Origin: Candidatus Omnitrophota bacterium
GTDB lineage: Bacteria; Ratteibacteria; UBA8468; B48-G9; DTJG01
Length of the DNA stretch: 5,266 nt
Assembly: GCA_023818725.1 (NCBI GenBank)
Contig: JAMWBX010000112.1
Span: 1 to 5,266 of the forward strand
Reading direction: 5' to 3'
Of this stretch, positions 1 through 5,266 are shown in pieces (the first letter of the stretch is position 1; every line of letters starts with the position of its first letter). The notes under the pieces are model-generated. The model saw only the letters and a program-made list of their open reading frames with translations, did no database searches and was not told the DNA's origin. A program made the translations under genes and the position numbers.

Positions 1-196
1 ATGTTTCTCCTATTAGCGCTGCTTTTATTTTATGTAAATCTCCCTGGCTGATGTGAGCTGATTGGTTAATTAAAAAAACTTTCACATCTATAACACTATT
101 TATATTTTTCAAATTTGAAAAGAACTCCGTTAACGCATTCCCGTATTGTGAAGGGTCGTTTAGTAAAATTATTTTTTTGAAACTCCCCGACCACAT
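1..196 (-). CDS. Partial protein in shifted frame: probable continuation of the secreted gene
   Basis: This minus-strand reading frame is open from an ATG at 196-194 to the window edge, at least 65 codons, and runs off the left end. From 178 onward it reads like a folded alpha/beta protein. A KKIILLND strand is followed by a helix-like segment (ALTEFFSNLKNI), a second strand (VIDVKVFLI) and another helix (DLHKIKAALIG). The start at 196 has AAAGG directly against the ATG with no spacer, which is a poor ribosome-binding arrangement. I therefore infer that this frame is normally reached from the signal-peptide frame (287-96) across the A7 run at 172-178; removing one A would join them as ...VVGEFQ-KIILLND... 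The alternative is an independent gene starting at 196 that overlaps the small secreted ORF. I do not recognise the family. The strand-helix-strand order resembles the start of a Rossmann-like domain, but that is only an impression. Confidence 0.55.
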   Translation of the reverse strand, partial: MWSGSFKKIILLNDPSQYGNALTEFFSNLKNINSVIDVKVFLINQSAHISQGDLHKIKAALIGET

Positions 197-287
197 CCTT
201 TAATTCAACCTTTTTCTCCTGGCAGAAAACAGATGCAGAAAATAATACAACCGCCATAAGAAGCAATAAACCCCTTTTATTATTCAT
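96..287 (-). CDS. Signal-peptide protein, frame closed after 63 codons (probably frameshifted)
   Basis: This is the second gene of the leftward unit. The start chosen is the ATG at 287-285, because it begins the run MNNKRGLLLLMAVVLFSA, a textbook signal peptide with a basic n-region and a hydrophobic core of about 16 residues. Its ATGAATAA overlaps the TAA of the upstream propeller gene by 8 bp, which suggests translational coupling; a GAGTGGG lies three bases upstream. ATGs at 299 and 329 would add residues before the n-region and are less likely. Cleavage probably follows SVFC. That cysteine does not sit in a good lipobox (Phe at -1), so a lipoprotein is doubtful. The mature part has only about 40 residues: VELKDVVGEFQK looks natural, and the residues after it (NNFTKRPFTIREC...) look less so. 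The frame change falls in the A7 run at 172-178, after which the neighbouring frame stays open to the window edge. Function unknown. Confidence 0.6.
   Translation of the reverse strand: MNNKRGLLLLMAVVLFSASVFCQEKKVELKDVVGEFQKNNFTKRPFTIRECVNGVLFKFEKYK
172..178 (-). other. A7 homopolymer at the apparent frame junction
   Basis: On the minus strand the sequence reads TTTC-AAAAAAA-TAAT. The upstream frame decodes it as CAA AAA AAT and stops 25 codons later. The frame one base further on decodes AAA AAA ATA ATT and stays open to the window edge. Six A's instead of seven would fuse the two frames. Such a run is prone to sequencing error, to replication slippage and to transcriptional slippage. The sequence alone cannot separate these. 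Confidence 0.6.
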
Positions 288-1809
288 TATCCCACTCATA
301 CCCAAAAATCTCAGCCTTATTAAGTTCAAACCTCAATGTCAAAGCCGTTTTGGCCGGGATATCTGAAATGCGCGCATTTTTGAATCTAACCTGCGCACGA
401 ACACTGTCAGTGTTTATTGGAACGCAATCGTCAAAAGAAAATCCGGGCAGGCTCTCTGACTTTCTCACAGCGCCGTGGTATGGTCCCTGTTTCTCAGCAA
501 TGGCAACCCTTATGCTGCTATCTGAATTTCTACACGCGGCGTTGATATAAAGGAAATTACCGGGTCTTGTGTCTCCAGCGTCTACGTCAAAATAACCCTT
601 ATAAGTTGAAGCCAGAGAAGCAAATCTATCTTTCTTTATTTTTGCCATCATAATCGTCGCGGTATTTCTGTGATCGACAAGAGGAACATCGCGATTATAA
701 GAAAAATCTGGATTGATTGACCATCCATGGTCGTATCTTGACCCGCCATAATAGAAAAGCAATTCATCATTGTGCTCAACAAATGTGCTTGAAGGAACCA
801 TAAAACCCGCGTCGAAATCGCCCGGATTTCCCAGTGATAACCAGATAGGTCTACCCTGTGGATGGCGCCAGATGATTCCATCGTAGGAAAAACCCAATCT
901 AAAATAACAAAGGCCATTGGGATTTTGAGAAAAACTCTGTCTGAGTGGCGGCCAGACAACAAACATATCTTCAACCGAAATAAGAATCTCGCCACACCTG
1001 TAAATGCCAACCCCGTAGTACTCGGAAATTAGCCCTCCGAGCTGCTTTGCAACCAGATCATCGTAATCATCGGGTACAAAACATTCATGCCATTTTCTCA
1101 CTCCCTTATATCCTTCCCAATGAATTCCATCTTCACTTTGAACAACAATTGCAGCCCTTCTTGACACCAAACCATGCATCGCGCCTACCTTATTGTAGAG
1201 CAAATACCTGTTTGTTTCTCTGTCCGCATACAAACACGCCCAATCGCCATGGGTAAACACCTTTGTAACCATTCTCCATCGCAACCCGTCGTCAGAGGCA
1301 TAAATATATGTTCCACCAGGTTTATCAATTATGTTTTCAGCAACATCTGTAACATCAGGAACAAGCGGCACATTATAACGAATCAGCGCCATTAAATATT
1401 TCGCGTTTGTTTGAGGCAATGCCCGAACCACGCCCATACAGCAGCCAGGCAGGGTTAATAGATTATTGCCGGGATATCTGTTTTTTCCAGTAATTCCAAG
1501 GGCGGGCTTTGTCCAGTGAATCCCATCCTCGCTTTCCGCATAACAAACAAAGGGTAAATCCGGCGCCACATCATAAGATGGGGTTTCAGGTTGCCCCCAG
1601 TACCACATTCTAAAAATGTTGTTTTCTTTTAGTACAGTGCCCCAGATTGTTGTTAGTCCACTATCCCAGCTACCGGCAGGACCTGGTTCAAGTCCATAAA
1701 TTTTGACCTTTTCCGGTAATGGAAATCTTTGATAAATTCTGCCATCCCACTGTGTCAAACTATCAACTGCAAGAAACACCCTTTTTTTGTTATCGCAGTT
1801 TATTTCCAT
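280..1809 (-). CDS. Five-bladed beta-propeller protein, GH43/GH32-like, with C-terminal beta domain
   Basis: Likely a carbohydrate-active or carbohydrate-binding protein of the GH32/43/68-like propeller superfamily; substrate unknown. The 509 residues carry four Asp-box-like blade motifs of the form S-x-D-G-x-x-W: SEDGIHW (93-99), SDDGLRW (172-178), SEDGIHW (225-231) and SYDGIIW (308-314). Other blade-like segments are FRMWYWG (66-72) and LLFYYGG (350-356). Residues from about 395 to 509 form a separate C-terminal part rich in beta-strand, ending with LTLRFELNKAEIFGYEW. This resembles the closing segment of uncharacterised propeller proteins from Planctomycetes and relatives (from memory of the family). 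There is no signal peptide, so it is predicted cytoplasmic. The ATG at 1809 is supported by AGGGGG five bases upstream. It is the first gene of the leftward unit and overlaps the next gene by 8 bp. I cannot assign catalytic acids, so hydrolase or phosphorylase activity remains inference. Confidence 0.85.
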   Translation of the reverse strand: MEINCDNKKRVFLAVDSLTQWDGRIYQRFPLPEKVKIYGLEPGPAGSWDSGLTTIWGTVLKENNIFRMWYWGQPETPSYDVAPDLPFVCYAESEDGIHWTKPALGITGKNRYPGNNLLTLPGCCMGVVRALPQTNAKYLMALIRYNVPLVPDVTDVAENIIDKPGGTYIYASDDGLRWRMVTKVFTHGDWACLYADRETNRYLLYNKVGAMHGLVSRRAAIVVQSEDGIHWEGYKGVRKWHECFVPDDYDDLVAKQLGGLISEYYGVGIYRCGEILISVEDMFVVWPPLRQSFSQNPNGLCYFRLGFSYDGIIWRHPQGRPIWLSLGNPGDFDAGFMVPSSTFVEHNDELLFYYGGSRYDHGWSINPDFSYNRDVPLVDHRNTATIMMAKIKKDRFASLASTYKGYFDVDAGDTRPGNFLYINAACRNSDSSIRVAIAEKQGPYHGAVRKSESLPGFSFDDCVPINTDSVRAQVRFKNARISDIPAKTALTLRFELNKAEIFGYEWDNE

Positions 1810-1833
1810 TCGCTCCCCCTTTAATTTATCTTT

Positions 1834-1862
1834 ATATTAGCATAAAATCATCTCTGTGACAT
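1834..1862 (-). promoter_or_regulatory. Candidate sigma70 promoter for the leftward propeller gene
   Basis: Read on the minus strand, the -10 candidate TAATAT (1839-1834) carries an extended TGC directly upstream (1842-1840). A weak -35, ATGTCA (1862-1857), lies 17 bp away. Transcription would start near 1827, giving a leader of about 18 bases that includes the AGGGGG at 1820-1815. The -35 matches consensus at only four positions, so the call rests mostly on the extended -10. Confidence 0.4.
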
Positions 1863-1877
1863 ATTCGGCCCATCTTC

Positions 1878-1894
1878 ATTTTGACGAATTTTGA
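1878..1894. repeat. Heptamer direct repeat ATTTTGA, 10-bp period, in the divergent promoter region
   Basis: ATTTTGA occurs at 1878-1884 and again at 1888-1894, separated by CGA. The repeats therefore lie on one face of the helix, between the two divergent promoters. Such a phased pair could be a binding site for a transcription factor serving both units, but two AT-rich heptamers can also arise by chance. I see no long inverted repeat of LacI or GntR type in the 151-bp region. Confidence 0.25.
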
Positions 1895-1910
1895 GAACCA
1901 TCGTTTACTG

Positions 1911-1939
1911 TTGAAATCATCCAACCAATTTGTTATGAT
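1911..1939 (+). promoter_or_regulatory. Probable sigma70 promoter for the DUF4838 gene
   Basis: TTGAAA (1911-1916) and TATGAT (1934-1939) are spaced by 17 bp, each one mismatch from consensus, and a TGT immediately before the -10 gives an extended -10 element. The predicted start of transcription, near 1946, falls at the beginning of the ribosome binding site, so the leader would be only about 15 bases. This is the better of the two divergent promoters and is independent of the leftward one. Confidence 0.65.
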
Positions 1940-1944
1940 ATAAA

Positions 1945-1951
1945 AAGGAGG
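1945..1951 (+). promoter_or_regulatory. Strong ribosome binding site for the DUF4838 gene
   Basis: AAGGAGG is a near-perfect anti-16S complement. It lies nine bases before the ATG at 1961 and fixes that start. It also shows that the host translates with a conventional Shine-Dalgarno mechanism. Confidence 0.85.
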
Positions 1952-1960
1952 TTTTTCCGT

Positions 1961-3796
1961 ATGCTCATAACATATTCAAACCTTGATGACGACAGGAAAA
2001 TCTTTTTAAACAAAGAACTGGCTGATACTCTTTACCTTTGCCGAAAAAGGAAAATTCCGATTCCGGAGGTTGATGTAAATGTGATAAGTTTATCATTGCC
2101 ATCACAGATACCCCCACAAATAAGAGAAAAAATAAAGATCAAAGAGGCAAAAAAAGAAAAAGAATTTACAAGTTTTAGCCAGCTGTGCGACTGGGAGAAA
2201 ACTGCTCAGACAAGTCAGATAATCCAGGACGAAGATAAAATCTGGATAATTGGAGGAAGTAGCGAAGGTTCAATATCTGGATTCTATGAAGCCATAAAAA
2301 ATATCACTGGCATCAGGTGGTATGGTACTTCTGAATCGGATGTCTTTTTCGCTCAAAAATCAGAAAATTTGGAAAAGATACATACGCCTGTTGTTGCGCT
2401 CAGAGGTTTTGAATTTTCTCCAAAAAATGAAAACAACGACTTCGCGAAAAAATTCTTGAAATGGATGGTAAGAAATGGATGGAATCTTCTTGATATAAAC
2501 GCATCTCGCTGGGAAAATTTTTCTGATAAAAGAGAGTTTTTGAAATTATGCGAAATGCTGGGAATTAGAACAGCGATCGGTTGCCACGCAATTGATTTTT
2601 TTGTCCCTGAGACACTTTTTTCTCAAAATCCTGAATTTTTTGGACTGCGTGATGGTAAAAGGGTTGTTCAAGCAGAAATTAGTTCCCCTGATATCCGAAG
2701 ACGACGGATAGCAAAAATTCAACCATGCTACTCAAATCCAGAGCTGAGAAAATTTTTGGTCAATGCGATAAAGCATTTCATAGAAACGCATCCAGAAACC
2801 TATATCTTTTCCCTCTGGCCACTTGATGGCATTAATAACTGGTGTCAGTGCGATGATTGTAAGCGTCTAACACCATACGAGACACTTTATAATCTTGCTC
2901 TCGAAATATCACAGGCGATCGGAAAATTTCTTCCAGTAGAACTTCTGTGTTATTCAAATATGTTCCATTTACCAGAAAAAGACCTGGTACCATCATCAAA
3001 CACCTATACAATATTCTGCCCATATCTGAGAAATTACAAGCACAGATTTTATGATCCAGGATTTGAAGAAACAAAGCTCACCCTCGGCACAGATTATCCT
3101 GAACCAGAACCAATTAATCCTGTTGATGACAGAGAATATGGAATACTGCTTTCCAAATGGCTTCCATACCTCGCAAGAATTGGTTCGCAACTAGGCATTT
3201 TTTCTTATTATCAGCTTGTGTTCCACGATGAAACAGAAAAGACAGATAGGCAGCGTTATTTATATCACCCTGACCCGAAACTGGTGGAAGACGAAATCAA
3301 AAAGTTTATTGATCTTGGCATAAATGTCTTTTATGATTGCTCGCCGCCATATCCTGGGTTCTGGCCAGACGGCAGATACTATGCGTACGTTTCTCGTCTA
3401 TTCTGGAAAGATTCACCGCCAGTAGAAAAAGTTGTAATGGAATATTACAAAGCCATAGCAGGAGAAAGAGCATCCGTGTTGCAAAATATCTTAAAAGCAA
3501 TCTCAGATGACCTGACCTATGACAGGAAAATATCTGAGGACCTGCTGAAAACCGCAGAATCAATATTTGGTTTTCTTCCATCCCCGCTAGATAAAAGGTA
3601 TAGGTTCTGGCTTGAATATGTAAAAATGGGCAAACATTCATGGAATGCGCTTAAAAATGGAAACATTAAAACCGTAATAGAAAAAGAAAAACAGATCATA
3701 GATTTTTTTGAAAGAAACAGGTATATACTTGAAGATTGTGTGAGTGTTGACTGGATGATCCGACTTTCACAGTCAATTATAAATTTCTATACATAA
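1961..3796 (+). CDS. DUF4838 protein, putative GH20/GH67-like glycan-processing enzyme
   Basis: The 611 residues match the two-part plan of DUF4838 proteins. The N-terminal part ends in an alpha/beta segment with IIGGSSEGSISGFYEAIKN (96-114), then TGIRWYG (116-122), typical of the domain preceding the barrel in GH20 and GH67 enzymes. The DUF4838 core follows from about 145. Its family-like signposts are GCHAIDFF (207-214), NPEFFGLRDGKR (223-234), CYSNPELRKF (256-265) and WPLDGINNWCQCDDC (286-300), which contains a C-x-C-x-x-C cluster (C295, C297, C300). Residues after about 485 look helical and form a C-terminal bundle. Many homologues are exported (family knowledge), but this one has no signal peptide, so I predict it is cytoplasmic. 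The start is fixed by AAGGAGG. The family lacks a firmly established reaction as far as I know; cleavage of a glycan or uronic-acid-containing sugar is inference from fold and neighbours. It is the first gene of the rightward unit. Confidence 0.8.
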   Translation: MLITYSNLDDDRKIFLNKELADTLYLCRKRKIPIPEVDVNVISLSLPSQIPPQIREKIKIKEAKKEKEFTSFSQLCDWEKTAQTSQIIQDEDKIWIIGGSSEGSISGFYEAIKNITGIRWYGTSESDVFFAQKSENLEKIHTPVVALRGFEFSPKNENNDFAKKFLKWMVRNGWNLLDINASRWENFSDKREFLKLCEMLGIRTAIGCHAIDFFVPETLFSQNPEFFGLRDGKRVVQAEISSPDIRRRRIAKIQPCYSNPELRKFLVNAIKHFIETHPETYIFSLWPLDGINNWCQCDDCKRLTPYETLYNLALEISQAIGKFLPVELLCYSNMFHLPEKDLVPSSNTYTIFCPYLRNYKHRFYDPGFEETKLTLGTDYPEPEPINPVDDREYGILLSKWLPYLARIGSQLGIFSYYQLVFHDETEKTDRQRYLYHPDPKLVEDEIKKFIDLGINVFYDCSPPYPGFWPDGRYYAYVSRLFWKDSPPVEKVVMEYYKAIAGERASVLQNILKAISDDLTYDRKISEDLLKTAESIFGFLPSPLDKRYRFWLEYVKMGKHSWNALKNGNIKTVIEKEKQIIDFFERNRYILEDCVSVDWMIRLSQSIINFYT

Positions 3797-3834
3797 ATGG
3801 AAAAAGCTGTGCTGCTTACACTTTTTTACGAGTT

Positions 3835-3870
3835 ATCCTTCGCCCCTTGTAAAAGGGGGACCAAGGGTAT
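3835..3870. repeat. G/C-run palindrome in the intergenic gap, hairpin with GTAA loop
   Basis: CCCCTT (3843-3848) and AAGGGG (3853-3858) form a perfect 6-bp stem closing a GTAA loop, which is a GNRA-type tetraloop in RNA. Flanking ATCCTT (3835-3840) and AAGGGTAT (3863-3870) can extend the pairing imperfectly. No T-run follows, so it is not a typical intrinsic terminator. The look, short C-run and G-run arms around a small loop with a second AAGGG copy outside, recalls dispersed palindromic repeats found between genes in many bacteria. Copy number cannot be tested from one window. Confidence 0.4.
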
Positions 3871-3888
3871 TTTAGAAAATATCCTGCG

Positions 3889-3908
3889 TCTCCACGAAAA
3901 AGTGGAGG
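3889..3908 (+). promoter_or_regulatory. Hairpin overlapping the purine-rich leader of the radical SAM gene
   Basis: CTCCAC (3890-3895) pairs with GTGGAG (3902-3907) around a GAAAAA loop, with a possible extra U-G pair outside. The only Shine-Dalgarno-like stretch before the radical SAM start, GGAGG at 3904-3908, lies in the 3' arm. It is 21 bases from the ATG at 3930, too far for a normal site. The hairpin could modulate translation or mRNA stability, or be incidental. Confidence 0.35.
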
Positions 3909-3929
3909 AAAAAATAAAAGAATGCGAAA

Positions 3930-4838
3930 ATGCATCTAACACCATCTTATAAAAGTTTGAATCCCGCACAATTTCAGGAAAAAATTGAAGCACTCGAAAG
4001 TATGCTTCAGGAATGCAAACTTTGCCCGAGAAAATGTAAAGCTAAAAGGGAATCAGGTGAAAAAGGATTCTGTCGCGCTGGCGCGAACCTGTGGATTTCA
4101 AGTTATGGTGCACATTTTGGGGAAGAGGAAATTCTGGTAGGCTCATATGGCTCTGGAACCATTTTTTTTACCTGGTGCAACCTGCGTTGCTCATTCTGTC
4201 AAAATTACGACATATCTCTTGAAGGAAACGGAGAAAGCGTATCCGAGCAACAGTGCGCTGAAATCATGATTTACCTTCAAAAAAGAGGCTGCCACAACAT
4301 AAATCTTGTAACTCCAACACACTATACACCGCAAATTGTTAAGTCAATAAAAATTGCTTCAGAAAAAGGCCTTAATATACCGATTGTGTGGAACTGTGGT
4401 GGATATGAAAGCTTTGAGGTAATAAGAACTCTTGATAAAATTGTCGACATCTATATGCCGGACATCAAATATTCAAACTCCGAAGCAGCAACTCTTTTAT
4501 CCAATGCGCCCGATTATTTTGAAAGATGCAAGGAAGCAATCATAGAAATGTACAGACAGGTTGGAAACATTCAAATTGAAAACAACATTGCAAAAAGAGG
4601 CCTTCTGATTCGTCATCTGGTTTTACCTGAAGACCTCGCGGGAAGCGAGCAGATCTTTATGTTTCTGAAGAATGAAATATCCCCTGATGTTTTTATAAAC
4701 ATAATGGCCCAGTACAGGCCGTACGGCAATATACCTGAAAAAATGGGACGCCGCATCACAATCAATGAATATCGTAATGCGATAATCCTTGCAAGAAAAA
4801 TAGGATTGAGAAATATTATCCACAGTACGACCTTTTGA
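3930..4838 (+). CDS. Radical SAM protein, PflX-like (COG1313), resembling pyruvate formate-lyase activases
   Basis: The 302-residue length suits the family. The N-terminal region has four cysteines (C29, C32, C36, C48) in an LCPRKC...GFCRAG pattern, probably binding metal or an accessory cluster. The radical SAM signature CNLRCSFC (C83, C87, C90; C-x3-C-x2-C) follows GTIFFTW, and would hold the 4Fe-4S cluster that cleaves S-adenosylmethionine. NLVTPTHYTPQ (125-135), VWNCGGYE (153-160) and YMPDIKY (175-181) fit strands of the radical SAM barrel; AQYRPYG (260-266) lies near the C-terminus. The family is annotated by similarity to PFL-activating enzymes, but its substrate is unknown and no glycyl-radical enzyme is seen here. 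The ATG at 3930 is the first possible start after an in-frame TAA at 3915-3917, and the opening PSYKSL fits homologues as I recall them. No well-placed Shine-Dalgarno precedes it. It lies 133 bp after the DUF4838 gene and may be co-transcribed; cytoplasmic. Confidence 0.88.
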   Translation: MHLTPSYKSLNPAQFQEKIEALESMLQECKLCPRKCKAKRESGEKGFCRAGANLWISSYGAHFGEEEILVGSYGSGTIFFTWCNLRCSFCQNYDISLEGNGESVSEQQCAEIMIYLQKRGCHNINLVTPTHYTPQIVKSIKIASEKGLNIPIVWNCGGYESFEVIRTLDKIVDIYMPDIKYSNSEAATLLSNAPDYFERCKEAIIEMYRQVGNIQIENNIAKRGLLIRHLVLPEDLAGSEQIFMFLKNEISPDVFINIMAQYRPYGNIPEKMGRRITINEYRNAIILARKIGLRNIIHSTTF

Positions 4839-4862
4839 CTTTCTTTCTAATTTCATTATAAT
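4835..4862 (+). promoter_or_regulatory. Near-consensus sigma70 promoter overlapping the radical SAM stop codon
   Basis: TTGACT (4835-4840) contains the TGA stop of the radical SAM gene. TATAAT (4857-4862), a perfect -10, lies 16 bp downstream. Transcription would start near 4869, giving a leader of roughly 7 to 13 bases depending on which ATG is used. The sialidase-like gene may thus have its own promoter as well as read-through from upstream. The match is good, but AT-rich intergenic DNA produces -10-like sequences easily. Confidence 0.55.
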
Positions 4863-4864
4863 AC

Positions 4865-4884
4865 AGGAAAAAGGAATGCGAATG
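4865..4884 (+). promoter_or_regulatory. Ribosome binding region and two in-frame ATGs of the sialidase-like gene
   Basis: The stretch AGGAAAAAGGA (4865-4875) offers two sites. AGGA (4865-4868) is seven bases from the ATG at 4876. AAGGA (4871-4875) is six bases from the in-frame ATG at 4882. Both pairs have normal spacing, so the protein may start with MRMQTK or MQTK. The second fits better if transcription begins near 4869, because the first site would then be missing from the mRNA. Confidence 0.5.
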
Positions 4885-5266
4885 CAAACAAAGTGCGTCT
4901 GGTGGGATGGCTATCACAACGCCTTTACCGACATTGCGAGATTCAAAGAAAATTTTTATATTACTTTCAGACACGCAACCTGCCATATGCCGCGGGGCAA
5001 GGGTCAAATCTATGTGATAAAGTCAAAAAACACAGAAAACTGGGAAATAATAAAAAAATTCCCCGCACTTCCAGACAGCAGGGACCCAAAACTTTTCGTT
5101 TTCAACAATAAACTTGGAGTATTGTTTTTTGCTGTTTCAGACAATCCTGAATTTTTCAGACACTGGGTTCATACTTACATTTCGTATTCAGAAGATGGCA
5201 TCAATTTTTCAGACCCGATCAGAATTGAAAATTATAATCTCAGGTTCTGGAAAATAAGAAACTACA
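4876..5266 (+). CDS. Sialidase-like beta-propeller protein, 5' part only
   Basis: The frame is open for 130 codons to the window edge with no stop, so the gene is cut by the window. It has features of uncharacterised exo-sialidase-like propellers: HNAFTDIARFKENFYITFRH (14-33), a first-blade IYVIKSKNTENWE (45-57), SRDPKLFVFNNKLGVLFF (68-85) and the Asp-box-like SEDGINF (105-111). Similar openings of the form HNAFTDL-RF-G-WY--FRE, followed by RDPKL, are familiar to me from Planctomycete and related proteins. No signal peptide is visible, suggesting a cytoplasmic protein. It may release or recognise an exo-linked sugar, but sialic acid specificity cannot be claimed: the arginine triad and the acid/base region are not assignable from this fragment. 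It lies 37 bp after the radical SAM gene. The start is either 4876 or 4882. Confidence 0.75.
   Translation, partial: MRMQTKCVWWDGYHNAFTDIARFKENFYITFRHATCHMPRGKGQIYVIKSKNTENWEIIKKFPALPDSRDPKLFVFNNKLGVLFFAVSDNPEFFRHWVHTYISYSEDGINFSDPIRIENYNLRFWKIRNY

Noticed and set aside
210..287. Lipoprotein signal in the secreted ORF
   Set aside because: The cysteine after the hydrophobic core is preceded by S-V-F, and Phe at -1 does not fit a lipobox; ordinary signal peptidase cleavage is more likely.
350..1395. Several open frames of 60-120 codons on both strands inside the leftward propeller gene
   Set aside because: They overlap a 509-codon gene with clear blade motifs, have no good ribosome sites and translate to low-quality protein; they are shadows.
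2832..3699. Minus-strand open frames inside the DUF4838 gene
   Set aside because: They lie antisense to a well-supported coding region with recognisable family motifs, and show no start signals or protein-like pattern of their own.
3804..3827. Possible terminator after the DUF4838 gene: AAGC, six-base loop, GCTT, then ACAC and T6
   Set aside because: The stem is only four base pairs and the T-run is separated from it, so intrinsic termination is not supported.
4623..5111. Open frames over the end of the radical SAM gene and the start of the sialidase-like gene
   Set aside because: They conflict with the frames that carry recognisable motifs; the 4893-5111 plus-strand frame is an offset reading of the sialidase-like gene.
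1..5266. CRISPR array, tRNA, rRNA, insertion sequence or integrase
   Set aside because: No regularly spaced repeats, no cloverleaf-like sequence and no transposase motifs were seen on either strand.

Overview
The window looks like bacterial chromosome from an AT-rich organism. It is densely coded, has clear purine-rich ribosome binding sites (AAGGAGG at 1945-1951, AGGGGG at 1815-1820 on the minus strand) and sigma70-like promoters. The gene content is a GH43/GH32-like beta-propeller, a DUF4838 protein, a sialidase-like propeller and a PflX-type radical SAM enzyme. Inference only: this mix recurs in polysaccharide-degrading or poorly cultured bacteria such as Planctomycetes, Lentisphaerae, Armatimonadetes, Hydrogenedentes and similar lineages. 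No rRNA or marker gene is present, so I do not assign a phylum.

Layout. Two transcription units diverge from a 151-bp region (1810-1960). Leftward (minus strand) runs a 509-residue five-bladed beta-propeller protein (1809-280). It overlaps by 8 bp a gene beginning with a signal peptide (start at 287), which leaves the window at its left edge. That second gene is odd. The signal-peptide frame ends at 96, but from an A7 run (172-178) the neighbouring frame is open to the window edge and reads like a folded alpha/beta protein. This points to a frameshift, programmed slippage or two overlapping genes.

Rightward (plus strand) run a 611-residue DUF4838 protein (1961-3796), a 133-bp gap with two hairpin-forming sequences, a 302-residue radical SAM protein of the PflX/COG1313 type (3930-4838), and the first 130 codons of a sialidase-like propeller protein (4876 to the window end). 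A near-consensus promoter overlaps the end of the radical SAM gene.

How the genes may work together. Three of the five products resemble families that bind or cleave carbohydrates, so the region is best read as part of a glycan-utilisation locus. None of these three has an N-terminal signal peptide, so they probably act on imported sugars or glycans inside the cell. Only the interrupted gene at the left edge is clearly exported. The radical SAM gene has no obvious metabolic link to the others. No mobile element, CRISPR array, tRNA or rRNA was seen.
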